DNA of 8,544 nucleotides from Natronohydrobacter sp. (GTDB lineage: Bacteria; Pseudomonadota; Alphaproteobacteria; Rhodobacterales; Rhodobacteraceae): contig SKSL01000261.1 in assembly GCA_007123015.1 (NCBI GenBank), positions 1 through 8,544 of the forward strand. The letters run 5' to 3'. This document shows, in pieces, positions 1 to 5,498 of this stretch (position 1 is its first letter; the number at the start of each line of letters is the position of its first letter). The notes under the pieces are model-generated. The model was given only the letters and a program-made list of their open reading frames with translations, did not search any database and had not been told where the DNA came from. The translations under genes were made by a program, and so were the position numbers.

Positions 1-986
1 CCGAACTCCTTGGCCAGCGCGCGCAGGGGCCGGGCCTGTTCGCGGTTGTAGCAGCCCATGCCGCAGACTTCGAAGCCCATCTCGTCGCGCGCGACTTTTG
101 CGGCGGCCATGACATGGGTGCCATCGCCAAAGAGGAAGACGCGCTTGCCGGTCAGATAGGTGCTGTCCACCGACGCGGCCCACCAGGGCTGGCGCAGGCG
201 GGTCTCGTCCACCGAGAGCGTGCTGCCGGAAAGGGCGCGCAGTTCTTCGATAAAGGCGCGGGTGGCATTGGCGCCGATGGGGATGGTTTTGGTGAAGGGC
301 TGATTGAGTTCCTTTTCGCACCAGCGGGCAGCGGATTCAGCCGTTTCGGGATAGAGCAGCACATTGAAATGTGCCTGTCCTAGCTTGGTGATGTCAGAAG
401 GGCTGGCACCCATGGGGGCCGCGACATTCACCTCGATGCCCATTTCCGACAGGAGTGCCGTGATTTCCTGCACATCGTCGCGGTGGCGAAAGCCGAGGCC
501 CGTGGCCCCAAGGATGTTGCAGGTCACGCGCTCGGTGCGGGCCATGGGCTTGGCCAGCGCGCGGCAGATTTGCAGAAACGCCTCGTCGCAGCCGAAATTT
601 TCCTTGCGCTGGTAGCTGGGCAGTTCCAGCGGGATCACGGGAACGGGCAGGCCCATGGTTTCGGCCAGACCGCCGGGGTCGTCCTGAATGAGTTCCGCCG
701 TGCACGACGCCGCGACCAGCAGGGCCTGTGGCTTGAAACGCTCATAGGCGTCGCGGCAGGACTGCATGAAGAGGCCGGCCGTATCCGCGCCTAGATCGCG
801 CGCCTGAAAGGTCGTGTAGCTCACCGGCGGGCGATGGTCGCGGCGTTCGATCATGGTGAAGAGCAGGTCAGCATAAGTGTCGCCCTGCGGCGCGTGCAGC
901 ACCATGTGCAGATCGCGCATGCCCGTGGCCACGCGCATCGCGCCGACATGGGGCGGGCCTTCATAAGTCCAGACGGCGAGCTTCAT
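1..986 (-). CDS. bchB: Dark-operative protochlorophyllide reductase subunit B (BchB), 3' end cut off by window edge
   Basis: BchB and BchN form the nitrogenase-like catalytic component of the light-independent protochlorophyllide reductase; BchL delivers electrons. The enzyme reduces ring D of protochlorophyllide to chlorophyllide and is oxygen sensitive. The frame opens at an ATG (984-986) with MKLAVWTYEGPPHVGAMRVA, and 328 full codons are visible. Full-length BchB is usually a little over 500 residues, so the C-terminal part lies outside the window. Two residues known in Rhodobacter capsulatus BchB sit at the same numbers here: Asp36 (HAPQGD), the unusual aspartate ligand of the NB [4Fe-4S] cluster, and Asp274 (AASVD), the proposed proton donor. 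The conserved stretch ASCTAELIQDD is at 93-103. A possible ribosome binding site (GGGGG followed by TCAGCC) lies just upstream, partly inside a hairpin. Third gene of bchFNB; bchH, bchL and bchM would be expected next. Identification is very secure. Confidence 0.97.
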   Translation of the reverse strand, partial: MKLAVWTYEGPPHVGAMRVATGMRDLHMVLHAPQGDTYADLLFTMIERRDHRPPVSYTTFQARDLGADTAGLFMQSCRDAYERFKPQALLVAASCTAELIQDDPGGLAETMGLPVPVIPLELPSYQRKENFGCDEAFLQICRALAKPMARTERVTCNILGATGLGFRHRDDVQEITALLSEMGIEVNVAAPMGASPSDITKLGQAHFNVLLYPETAESAARWCEKELNQPFTKTIPIGANATRAFIEELRALSGSTLSVDETRLRQPWWAASVDSTYLTGKRVFLFGDGTHVMAAAKVARDEMGFEVCGMGCYNREQARPLRALAKEF

Positions 987-992
987 GGCTGA

Positions 993-1020
993 CCCCCGGG
1001 GCGCTGCCCCGGACCCCGGG
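993..1020. repeat. GC-rich hairpin in the bchN-bchB gap, possible dispersed intergenic repeat
   Basis: The 61 nt between bchN and bchB (987-1047) contain a perfect 7-bp stem with a 3-nt loop: CCGGGGC (996-1002), GCT, GCCCCGG (1006-1012). An alternative pairing joins CCCGGGG (995-1001) with CCCCGGG (1014-1020). No T-tract follows on the minus strand, so it does not look like an intrinsic terminator. The hairpin overlaps the presumed bchB ribosome binding site. From memory, Rhodobacteraceae genomes carry many intergenic copies of a similar motif (CAAATATCCCGGGG followed by G/C-rich inverted repeats); the minus strand here reads CCAAATATCCCGGGG. That it belongs to this family is inference. Confidence 0.6.
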
Positions 1021-1047
1021 ATATTTGGACAAGGATGAAAGAGAGGG

Positions 1048-2328
1048 TCATTCTGCGGCCTCCATCATGTTGGGGTGCTGGCGCTTGAGGGCCGCGCGGC
1101 GGCGCAGGGGACGGGCGAAGAGGGCGGCGAGATCGCCTGCCTGCTCAAAGAAATGGATCGGTGTGAATACGAGCTCGATCGCCCATTTGGTGCTGAGGCC
1201 CTCGGATTCGAGCGGGTTGGCGAGGCCAAGGCCGCAGACGGTGAGGTCCGGGTGGGCGGCGCGGACGCGGTCGAGTTGCAGATCGACATCCTGCCCTTCG
1301 GAAATCGTGGGGCCAGCGGCGATCAGGTCGAGTTCCGGACCGTGCAGGTCGCTATGCAGATAGGGCGTGCCGATCTCGATGGCCTGCATGCCGCATTCGC
1401 GGGTCAGAAAGCGGGCAAGGGGGATTTCCAGTTGGCTGTCGGGCAGGAAGAAGACCGATTTTCCGTGCAGGGTCTGGGTGGCAGCGGCCACGGCCTTTTC
1501 TGCGCGTGCGCGCGGAGCGGCAGTCACGCGGTCCACCACTTCGGGCGCGATGCCGAATGTGGCGGCGACGGCCTTGAGCCAGAGCGTTGTGCCTTCGGCC
1601 CCGAAGGGGAAGGGCGCGGGGATGAACTGTGCGCCGCGCCGGACAAGGGCCGCGTGGGTGTCGCCAAGGAACGGCTGGGTCAGCGCGAAATGGGTGTTGG
1701 GGCCGATAGCCGGGTCCAGCTCGGCGCGTTTGCCGGGCAGGACGCGGATATTGGTGAGACCGATCTGGGCCAGCAGGTCTAGCGCCTGATCTTCTACCAC
1801 ATCTGGCAGGGCACCGACGAGCAGCAGCTCTTTCGCCTGCGTTTCGGGCAGGGCCGGGACCATGGAGGCGAGGCAGGCATCTTCGCCTTGGGTAAAGGTC
1901 GTCTCGATACCGGAGCCGGAATAGTTGAGCACACGCACTTGCGGGCCGTGGATTGCGCTCAGGCGTTCGGCGGCGCGGTGCAGGTCGAGTTTGATCACTT
2001 CGGACGGGCAGGAGCCGACAAGGAACAACTGGCGAATGTCAGGGCGACGGGCCAGCAGGCGGTCGACTTCGCGGTCGAGTTCCGCATTGGCGTCGGCCAT
2101 ACCAGCGAGATCCTTTTCTTCCAGGATCGCCGTGCCGAAGCGGGGTTCGGCGAAGATCATCACACCAGCGGCGGATTGCAGCAGATGCGCGCAGGTGCGG
2201 GAGCCCACCACAAGAAAGAAGGCGTCCTGCATCTTGCGGTGCAACCAGATGATGCCAGTCAGGCCGCAGAAGACCTCGCGCTGGCCGCGCTCTTTCAGGA
2301 CCGGGGCCGATTTACAAGTGGTGGTCAT
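1048..2328 (-). CDS. bchN: Dark-operative protochlorophyllide reductase subunit N (BchN)
   Basis: BchN (426 aa) is the partner of BchB in the cytoplasmic NB heterotetramer that binds protochlorophyllide and reduces its C17=C18 bond. The three cysteine ligands of the NB cluster are visible: Cys21 (EVFCGLTG), Cys46 (GSRTCAH) and Cys107 (LVGSCPSE). They match Cys26, Cys51 and Cys112 of the R. capsulatus protein with a constant offset of five. Other strong family stretches are WLHRKMQDAFFLVVGSR, FAEPRFGTA, PDSQLEIPLARFL and KWAIELVFTPIHFFEQAGDL. The ATG at 2326-2328 is chosen because it is preceded by AAAGGGG with a 7-nt spacer. It also overlaps the bchF stop codon as ATGA, a translational-coupling arrangement. 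The same frame stays open upstream to 2541, but that stretch is bchF in another frame. The stop is TGA at 1048-1050. Confidence 0.98.
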   Translation of the reverse strand: MTTTCKSAPVLKERGQREVFCGLTGIIWLHRKMQDAFFLVVGSRTCAHLLQSAAGVMIFAEPRFGTAILEEKDLAGMADANAELDREVDRLLARRPDIRQLFLVGSCPSEVIKLDLHRAAERLSAIHGPQVRVLNYSGSGIETTFTQGEDACLASMVPALPETQAKELLLVGALPDVVEDQALDLLAQIGLTNIRVLPGKRAELDPAIGPNTHFALTQPFLGDTHAALVRRGAQFIPAPFPFGAEGTTLWLKAVAATFGIAPEVVDRVTAAPRARAEKAVAAATQTLHGKSVFFLPDSQLEIPLARFLTRECGMQAIEIGTPYLHSDLHGPELDLIAAGPTISEGQDVDLQLDRVRAAHPDLTVCGLGLANPLESEGLSTKWAIELVFTPIHFFEQAGDLAALFARPLRRRAALKRQHPNMMEAAE

Positions 2329-2822
2329 GCTGTGGCCCCTTTCAGTTCTGCATCCATCGCAGCAGCGGCAAGGCGGGCCATGCGCAGTTTCCAGATGAAC
2401 TGCACAGCGTTGACGACATAAGCAGCATAGGCCACCAGCGCGAGGATCATCAGCTGGTCCGCTGTCATGAAGCCCCAGATCAGGCCCGCAAGATAAAGTG
2501 TGTGCAGCGCGATCACGCCGAAGCTGACCACATCTTCCCAATAGAAGGCCGGGGCCAGCAGATACTGGCCGAAGACCTCTTTTTCCCAGATCGCGCCTGT
2601 GACCATGATCGTATAGAGCGCAAGCGTCTTCAGGATCACGGACCAGGTGGCGGCCATGTAGCCGTCGCCTGTCATCAGGAAGCGGATCACCAGAACTGCC
2701 GAGATGATGCAGATCGCGAACTGGACCGGTGCCAGAATACCCTGAACCAGCGTCCAGACAGAGGCATCGCGCTTGGCGCGTTGTTCCGGCGTGTAAAGTG
2801 GCTTGTGCGACATTTGCGGCAT
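2325..2822 (-). CDS. bchF: 3-vinyl bacteriochlorophyllide hydratase (BchF)
   Basis: BchF hydrates the C3-vinyl group of (bacterio)chlorophyllide to 3-hydroxyethyl, a step towards bacteriochlorophyll a before oxidation by BchC. The 165-residue product has about four hydrophobic segments (roughly 25-50, 58-79, 97-119 and 121-144), consistent with a small integral membrane protein. The central signature WEKEVFGQYLLAPAFYWEDVVSFG (79-102, shown here as its ends WEKEVFG and YWEDVVSFG) and the early PLYTPEQRAKRDAS are typical of the family. I chose the ATG at 2820-2822 because GAGG lies 6 nt upstream. A TTG at 2832-2834 (four residues longer) and an ATG at 2811-2813 (three residues shorter, MSHKPLYTP) are alternatives. 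First gene of the bchFNB operon; its stop overlaps the bchN start by 4 nt. Upstream lies a promoter with PpsR-type sites. Confidence 0.95.
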   Translation of the reverse strand: MPQMSHKPLYTPEQRAKRDASVWTLVQGILAPVQFAICIISAVLVIRFLMTGDGYMAATWSVILKTLALYTIMVTGAIWEKEVFGQYLLAPAFYWEDVVSFGVIALHTLYLAGLIWGFMTADQLMILALVAYAAYVVNAVQFIWKLRMARLAAAAMDAELKGATA

Positions 2823-2835
2823 TTTGCCCCTCAAC

Positions 2836-2853
2836 TGTGCGATTCCTTGGACA
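2836..2853. promoter_or_regulatory. Possible additional PpsR/CrtJ operator near the bchF start site
   Basis: TGTGCGATTCCTTGGACA fits the TGT-N12-ACA core of PpsR/CrtJ operators but is otherwise poorly symmetrical. It lies immediately downstream (minus-strand sense) of the putative bchF -10 box, so it would cover the transcription start. Its centre is 42 bp from the centre of the stronger site at 2878-2895. This is the weakest of the exact matches and could be chance. Confidence 0.4.
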
Positions 2854-2883
2854 ACTCTAGCCCTTGGATGGGATGAGTGTCAA
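2854..2883 (-). promoter_or_regulatory. Putative sigma-70 promoter of the bchFNB operon
   Basis: On the minus strand a perfect -35 hexamer TTGACA (plus-strand 2878-2883) is followed, after 18 nt, by TAGAGT (2854-2859), which matches TATAAT at 4 of 6 positions. Transcription would start near 2847, leaving a leader of about 24 nt before the bchF ATG at 2822. The -35 hexamer lies inside a TGT-N12-ACA operator, the standard layout for PpsR repression. The assignment rests on sequence match only. Confidence 0.55.
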
Positions 2884-2895
2884 TTAAAACTTACA
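2878..2895. promoter_or_regulatory. PpsR/CrtJ operator at the bchF promoter
   Basis: TGTCAATTAAAACTTACA is an exact TGT-N12-ACA palindrome; the symmetry extends one base each side as GTGT...ACAC (2877-2896). PpsR/CrtJ is known to bind this motif and repress bch, crt and puc genes in oxygen. The site overlaps the putative minus-strand -35 box of bchF. Confidence 0.8.
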
Positions 2896-3021
2896 CACTG
2901 TCTGATCAAGGCGAGAGCTGTCAGTTTCAGATAAAATCTTCCTCAAATAACTGAATTAAATAAACAAAATATATTGACCTTTCAGGGTGTCAGGACTCGA
3001 CCTTGGCGCGGGGCTTGGAAA
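2896..3021. other. AT-rich spacer between the two divergent operators
   Basis: Together with the flanking sites this makes up the 312-nt gap between bchF and ppaA. Roughly 2930-2977 is strikingly A/T-rich (for example CTGAATTAAATAAACAAAAT) in an otherwise GC-rich window. I see no credible gene in it; the short minus-strand frame through this region (2956-3150) has no recognisable product. The A/T-rich tract could help bending or binding of RegA/PrrA- or IHF-like factors, but I see no convincing consensus for either. Confidence 0.5.
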
Positions 3022-3039
3022 TGTAAGTTTCATTTGACA
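3022..3039. promoter_or_regulatory. PpsR/CrtJ operator with embedded -35 box of the ppaA promoter
   Basis: TGTAAGTTTCATTTGACA is an exact TGT-N12-ACA site. Its last six bases (3034-3039) are a perfect plus-strand -35 hexamer, TTGACA, pointing towards ppaA, 95 nt upstream of the ppaA ATG. I see no good -10 at the right spacing (GACTCT at 3057-3062 is weak), so the promoter may need an activator. The arrangement mirrors that on the bchF side. Confidence 0.7.
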
Positions 3040-3134
3040 TTTTGCCAGCTTCTTGCGACTCTTCTCGGTAACGACTCTGTGGCTATGGCATCCAACGGCG
3101 GCGTGATGCGGGCTGAATTGGGAGAGGACGAGCG

Positions 3135-3932
3135 ATGAACATGTGTTCAAAAACCTTGGTGGCTGCGGGGTTTGCGGATAATGTACCAGTTCAGCGATTT
3201 GCGTTGCGCGTGGTGACGGAATTGGCGCGGGTCAGCGGGGCGCGCGCCGAAACACCAAAGCTGGAACTGGCTTCGGTCCTGATGCGCTACGCACGGACCG
3301 GCGATGCGGCCCTGCTGACGGCGCTACATGCCGAAATGTTGCGTAGACGGGTGGCGGCCGAAGAAATCATGGATATCTACCTGCCCCATGCTGTATGCGA
3401 AATCGGCGAGGACTGGCATGATGACCAGATCGATGTCCTGCAGGCCTCGATGGCGTTCGCGCGGCTGCAAAATGTGCTGCGTGAGTTGAGCAAGGCCTGG
3501 GTGTCGGATCGGGTCGGGCGGGCGAGCGATGGTCGTATCCTGCTGATGCTGCCCCGCGGTGAACAGCATGCGCTGGGCGCGATGTTCGCGGCCCATCAGT
3601 TGCGCCGGCTTGGAGTGTCGGTCAAGGTGATGCTGACAGTCTCGCCCGAACTGATGGCCGAGACACTGGACCGGAACCGATTTCACGGCATCTTCATCTC
3701 TGCGTCAAATGAGGCTTCGATCAAGCCTTGTTCGGATCTGATCCGGTCGTTGCGCGCCTGTGACCGCAGCAATACCCCGATCGTCTTGGGCGGGGGCTTG
3801 GTTTCTTGGGCGATTGGCGATAGTGACTCATCCCGAATCGCGGCGGTAACCGGCGCAGATATCGTGACAAACGATATTTCCTGTGCCCTGCATGCTTGCG
3901 GGATTCAGCAAATCAGTGCGGCGGCGGAATAA
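3135..3932 (+). CDS. ppaA: PpaA/AerR-family cobalamin-binding antirepressor of PpsR
   Basis: PpaA (AerR in Rhodobacter capsulatus) is a cytoplasmic regulator that binds hydroxocobalamin and alters PpsR/CrtJ activity at photosynthesis promoters. The 265-residue product has an N-terminal helical part (about 20-125) with LMRYARTGD, EEIMDIYLPHAVCEIGEDWHDDQID and FARLQNVLREL. A Rossmann-like B12-binding domain follows (about 133-255): GRILLMLPRGEQHALGAMFAAHQLRRLG, then IFISASNEAS and PIVLGGGLV. His145 in the RGEQH motif corresponds to the conserved proposed cobalt ligand of the family. The tryptophan of the helical domain is present (Trp94), but the Glu-His pair of light-sensing CarH/LitR W-x9-EH motifs reads Ala104-Ser105, so a CarH-type photosensor is unlikely. 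The ATG at 3135 has GGAGAGG 7 nt upstream. It lies 57 nt before ppsR and is probably co-transcribed. A PpsR site upstream suggests repression by its own partner. Confidence 0.93.
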   Translation: MNMCSKTLVAAGFADNVPVQRFALRVVTELARVSGARAETPKLELASVLMRYARTGDAALLTALHAEMLRRRVAAEEIMDIYLPHAVCEIGEDWHDDQIDVLQASMAFARLQNVLRELSKAWVSDRVGRASDGRILLMLPRGEQHALGAMFAAHQLRRLGVSVKVMLTVSPELMAETLDRNRFHGIFISASNEASIKPCSDLIRSLRACDRSNTPIVLGGGLVSWAIGDSDSSRIAAVTGADIVTNDISCALHACGIQQISAAAE

Positions 3933-3989
3933 GGTCCAGGGACCTGCCACTGCGACAAGAGCGCGCCTCTGGCGGCGGAAGGAAAGCGA

Positions 3990-5414
3990 GTGAGCGTGCC
4001 GGATCAGGGTAGAAGCACCGCCGATGATGCGCTTGCAGGTTTCCTTGAAGACCCGTGCATGACCTCTGTTCTGCTAAGTGTTGCGGATGTCTGTCTGGTG
4101 ACGGATTTTGGTGGCGAAGTGTTGGCGGCCAGTGCGAAACAAGGCTCCACGCTGGAGCAAGATGCAGCCGATTGGATTGGAAAGTCGCTCGCGCATGGGC
4201 TGGATGCTGCCTCGGTTCAGAAGCTGGAGCGGCGCTTGGCGGATATTTCGGCCGACGGGGCCGGGGGCGCTGTGCGTTGGGCGGAACTGACCCATTTACA
4301 GGGCGATAGTGACGCAATCCCGGTGCGCTATGCCATGCATCCTATGCGCGCGCAGTCGCATATTCTGATGCTGGGGCAGGACCAGCGCCCGACCATCGAG
4401 ATGCAGCAATTGCTTCTGAACGCGCAGATCGCGCTGGAACGCGATCATGAAGCGCAGCGCGAGATCGACACGCGCTACCGGCTTCTGATGGATTTTTCCA
4501 ATGATGCGATTGCCCTGGTGTCTATCGGGTCCGGGCTGATCGTCGATATCAACCATAATGCGGCTGCGATCATGGGGCGCGCGCGGGCCGATCTGATCGA
4601 GCGGCCCTTTGCCGAGTGCTTTCTCGACCAGACCCGTGAAGGGTTGACTGCGGCCCTGGAAGCGCCGCAACCGGCCGGGTCCGATGTGCTGATGGATATC
4701 ACGGTCAAGGCCTCGGGCCGGGTTGTGCAGCTTGTGGGCAAGCTGTTTCGCGCCTCGGGGGAACAGCTGGTGATCGTGCGTCTGACCGATCCTGAGCGGG
4801 GGTCCGTGGGCGATGAGCGGCTGGTCAGCAATCTGCGGCAGCTGTTCAATCACGGCTCGGATGCGATTGTCTTTGCGGATCGCGATGGCAGCATTCTGGC
4901 GGCCAGTGAGACGTTTCTGAACCTGACGGATACGCCCTCGGCGGCGTCAGTGCGGGGGCGGTCGCTTTCGGAATTTCTGGCGCGTGGCGTGGTCGATCTT
5001 CGAGTGCTGTTGGACAATGCGCGGCGCGCGGGACAGTTGCGCATGTATGCGACCAAGCTGAACACGGATTTCGGCGCGCAAGTGGGGGTCGAGGTCTCGG
5101 CCACCTGGCTGGATGACAAATTCGATCCAGTTCTGGCGCTGGTGATCCGCAATGCGTCGAGCGCGGCCAATCTGCGGACAGATACGGGTGGACAGGACAG
5201 CAATATGCAGGGCGTGGTGGAACTGGTCGGGTCGTCCACGCTGAAGGATATCGTGTCGGAAACGACCGATGTGATCGAGAAGATCTGTATCGACACGGCG
5301 CTTGAATTGACCCGCAACAACCGTGTCGCCGCCGCCGAGATGCTGGGCCTGTCACGTCAGTCGCTTTATGTGAAGCTGCGCAAGTTCGATCTGATCAGCA
5401 AAGACGAGAACTGA
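3990..5414 (+). CDS. ppsR: PpsR/CrtJ transcriptional repressor of photosynthesis genes
   Basis: PpsR (CrtJ) is the aerobic repressor of bacteriochlorophyll, carotenoid and light-harvesting genes, binding paired TGT-N12-ACA palindromes. The 474-residue protein is close to the usual length (about 465-470). Layout: an N-terminal PAS-like domain (about 20-130), a linker helix (about 135-160, MQQLLLNAQIALERD), PAS1 (about 162-270, YRLLMDFSNDAIALV), PAS2 (about 280-390, LRQLFNHGSDAIVFADRDG) and a C-terminal FIS-type helix-turn-helix (about 433-468, CIDTALELTRNNRVAAAEMLG through SRQSLYVKLRKFDL, split here). Cys433 in the HTH matches the redox-active cysteine (Cys424 in R. sphaeroides, Cys420 in R. 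capsulatus). The other cysteines are at 23, 35 and 210; none lies from 211 to 432. The start is GTG at 3990, with AGGA 6 nt upstream; a second in-frame GTG at 3996 is possible. It is followed by bchE after 84 nt containing PpsR-type sites. Confidence 0.95.
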   Translation: MSVPDQGRSTADDALAGFLEDPCMTSVLLSVADVCLVTDFGGEVLAASAKQGSTLEQDAADWIGKSLAHGLDAASVQKLERRLADISADGAGGAVRWAELTHLQGDSDAIPVRYAMHPMRAQSHILMLGQDQRPTIEMQQLLLNAQIALERDHEAQREIDTRYRLLMDFSNDAIALVSIGSGLIVDINHNAAAIMGRARADLIERPFAECFLDQTREGLTAALEAPQPAGSDVLMDITVKASGRVVQLVGKLFRASGEQLVIVRLTDPERGSVGDERLVSNLRQLFNHGSDAIVFADRDGSILAASETFLNLTDTPSAASVRGRSLSEFLARGVVDLRVLLDNARRAGQLRMYATKLNTDFGAQVGVEVSATWLDDKFDPVLALVIRNASSAANLRTDTGGQDSNMQGVVELVGSSTLKDIVSETTDVIEKICIDTALELTRNNRVAAAEMLGLSRQSLYVKLRKFDLISKDEN

Positions 5415-5432
5415 CGCCTGTTTCGGGCCGGA

Positions 5433-5446
5433 TTGATCTGTGTCAA
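5433..5446. promoter_or_regulatory. FnrL-type anaerobic activator box upstream of bchE
   Basis: TTGATCTGTGTCAA has the form TTGAT-N4-GTCAA, a match to the Fnr/FnrL consensus (TTGAY-N4-RTCAA). Its centre (5439.5) lies 41-42 bp upstream of the start site predicted from a -10-like TAAACT at 5468-5473, which is class-II FNR activation geometry. FnrL control of bchE is established in Rhodobacter sphaeroides. The last six bases overlap the neighbouring PpsR-like site. Confidence 0.7.
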
Positions 5447-5458
5447 TCAAAGTTGTCA
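5441..5458. promoter_or_regulatory. Near-consensus PpsR half-pair upstream of bchE
   Basis: TGTCAATCAAAGTTGTCA matches TGT-N12-ACA with one mismatch (TCA for ACA). It is separated by 7 bp from the perfect palindrome at 5466-5483. Tandem sites 7-8 bp apart are the known arrangement for cooperative PpsR/CrtJ binding. Alone it would be weak; the spacing makes it credible. Confidence 0.55.
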
Positions 5459-5465
5459 CCATGTG

Positions 5466-5483
5466 TGTAAACTCCAATTTACA
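5466..5483. promoter_or_regulatory. Perfect PpsR/CrtJ operator over the bchE promoter
   Basis: TGTAAACTCCAATTTACA is an exact TGT-N12-ACA site with 6-bp perfect arms (TGTAAA / TTTACA). It covers the candidate -10 box TAAACT (5468-5473, 4 of 6 matches) and the predicted start near 5480-5481. Binding here should therefore block RNA polymerase directly. The bchE Shine-Dalgarno GGAGGG (5488-5493) follows 4 nt later. Confidence 0.8.
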
Positions 5484-5498
5484 TGATGGAGGGAACCC

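Noticed and set aside
1075..1782. A 235-codon plus-strand frame antisense to bchN
   Set aside because: Mirror of bchN codon bias with no recognisable protein; bchN on the other strand is certain.
2329..2541. N-terminal extension of the bchN frame by 71 codons
   Set aside because: The stretch is bchF read in another frame, is rich in Cys and Arg and unlike any BchN. The ATG at 2326-2328 has a good Shine-Dalgarno sequence and aligns with known BchN starts.
2919..2936. TGTCAGTTTCAGATAAAA as a further PpsR site
   Set aside because: It has only the left half; the right arm reads AAA instead of ACA, and no perfect site lies 7-8 bp away to support it.
2956..3150. A 64-codon minus-strand frame in the bchF-ppaA gap
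   Set aside because: It has no ribosome binding site or recognisable product, and it runs across the ppaA operator and start.
3932..3945. Inverted repeat AGGTCC-AG-GGACCT just after ppaA, possible terminator
   Set aside because: The loop is only 2 nt, the stem is short and there is no T-run. ppsR starts 45 nt later on the same strand, so read-through is more likely.
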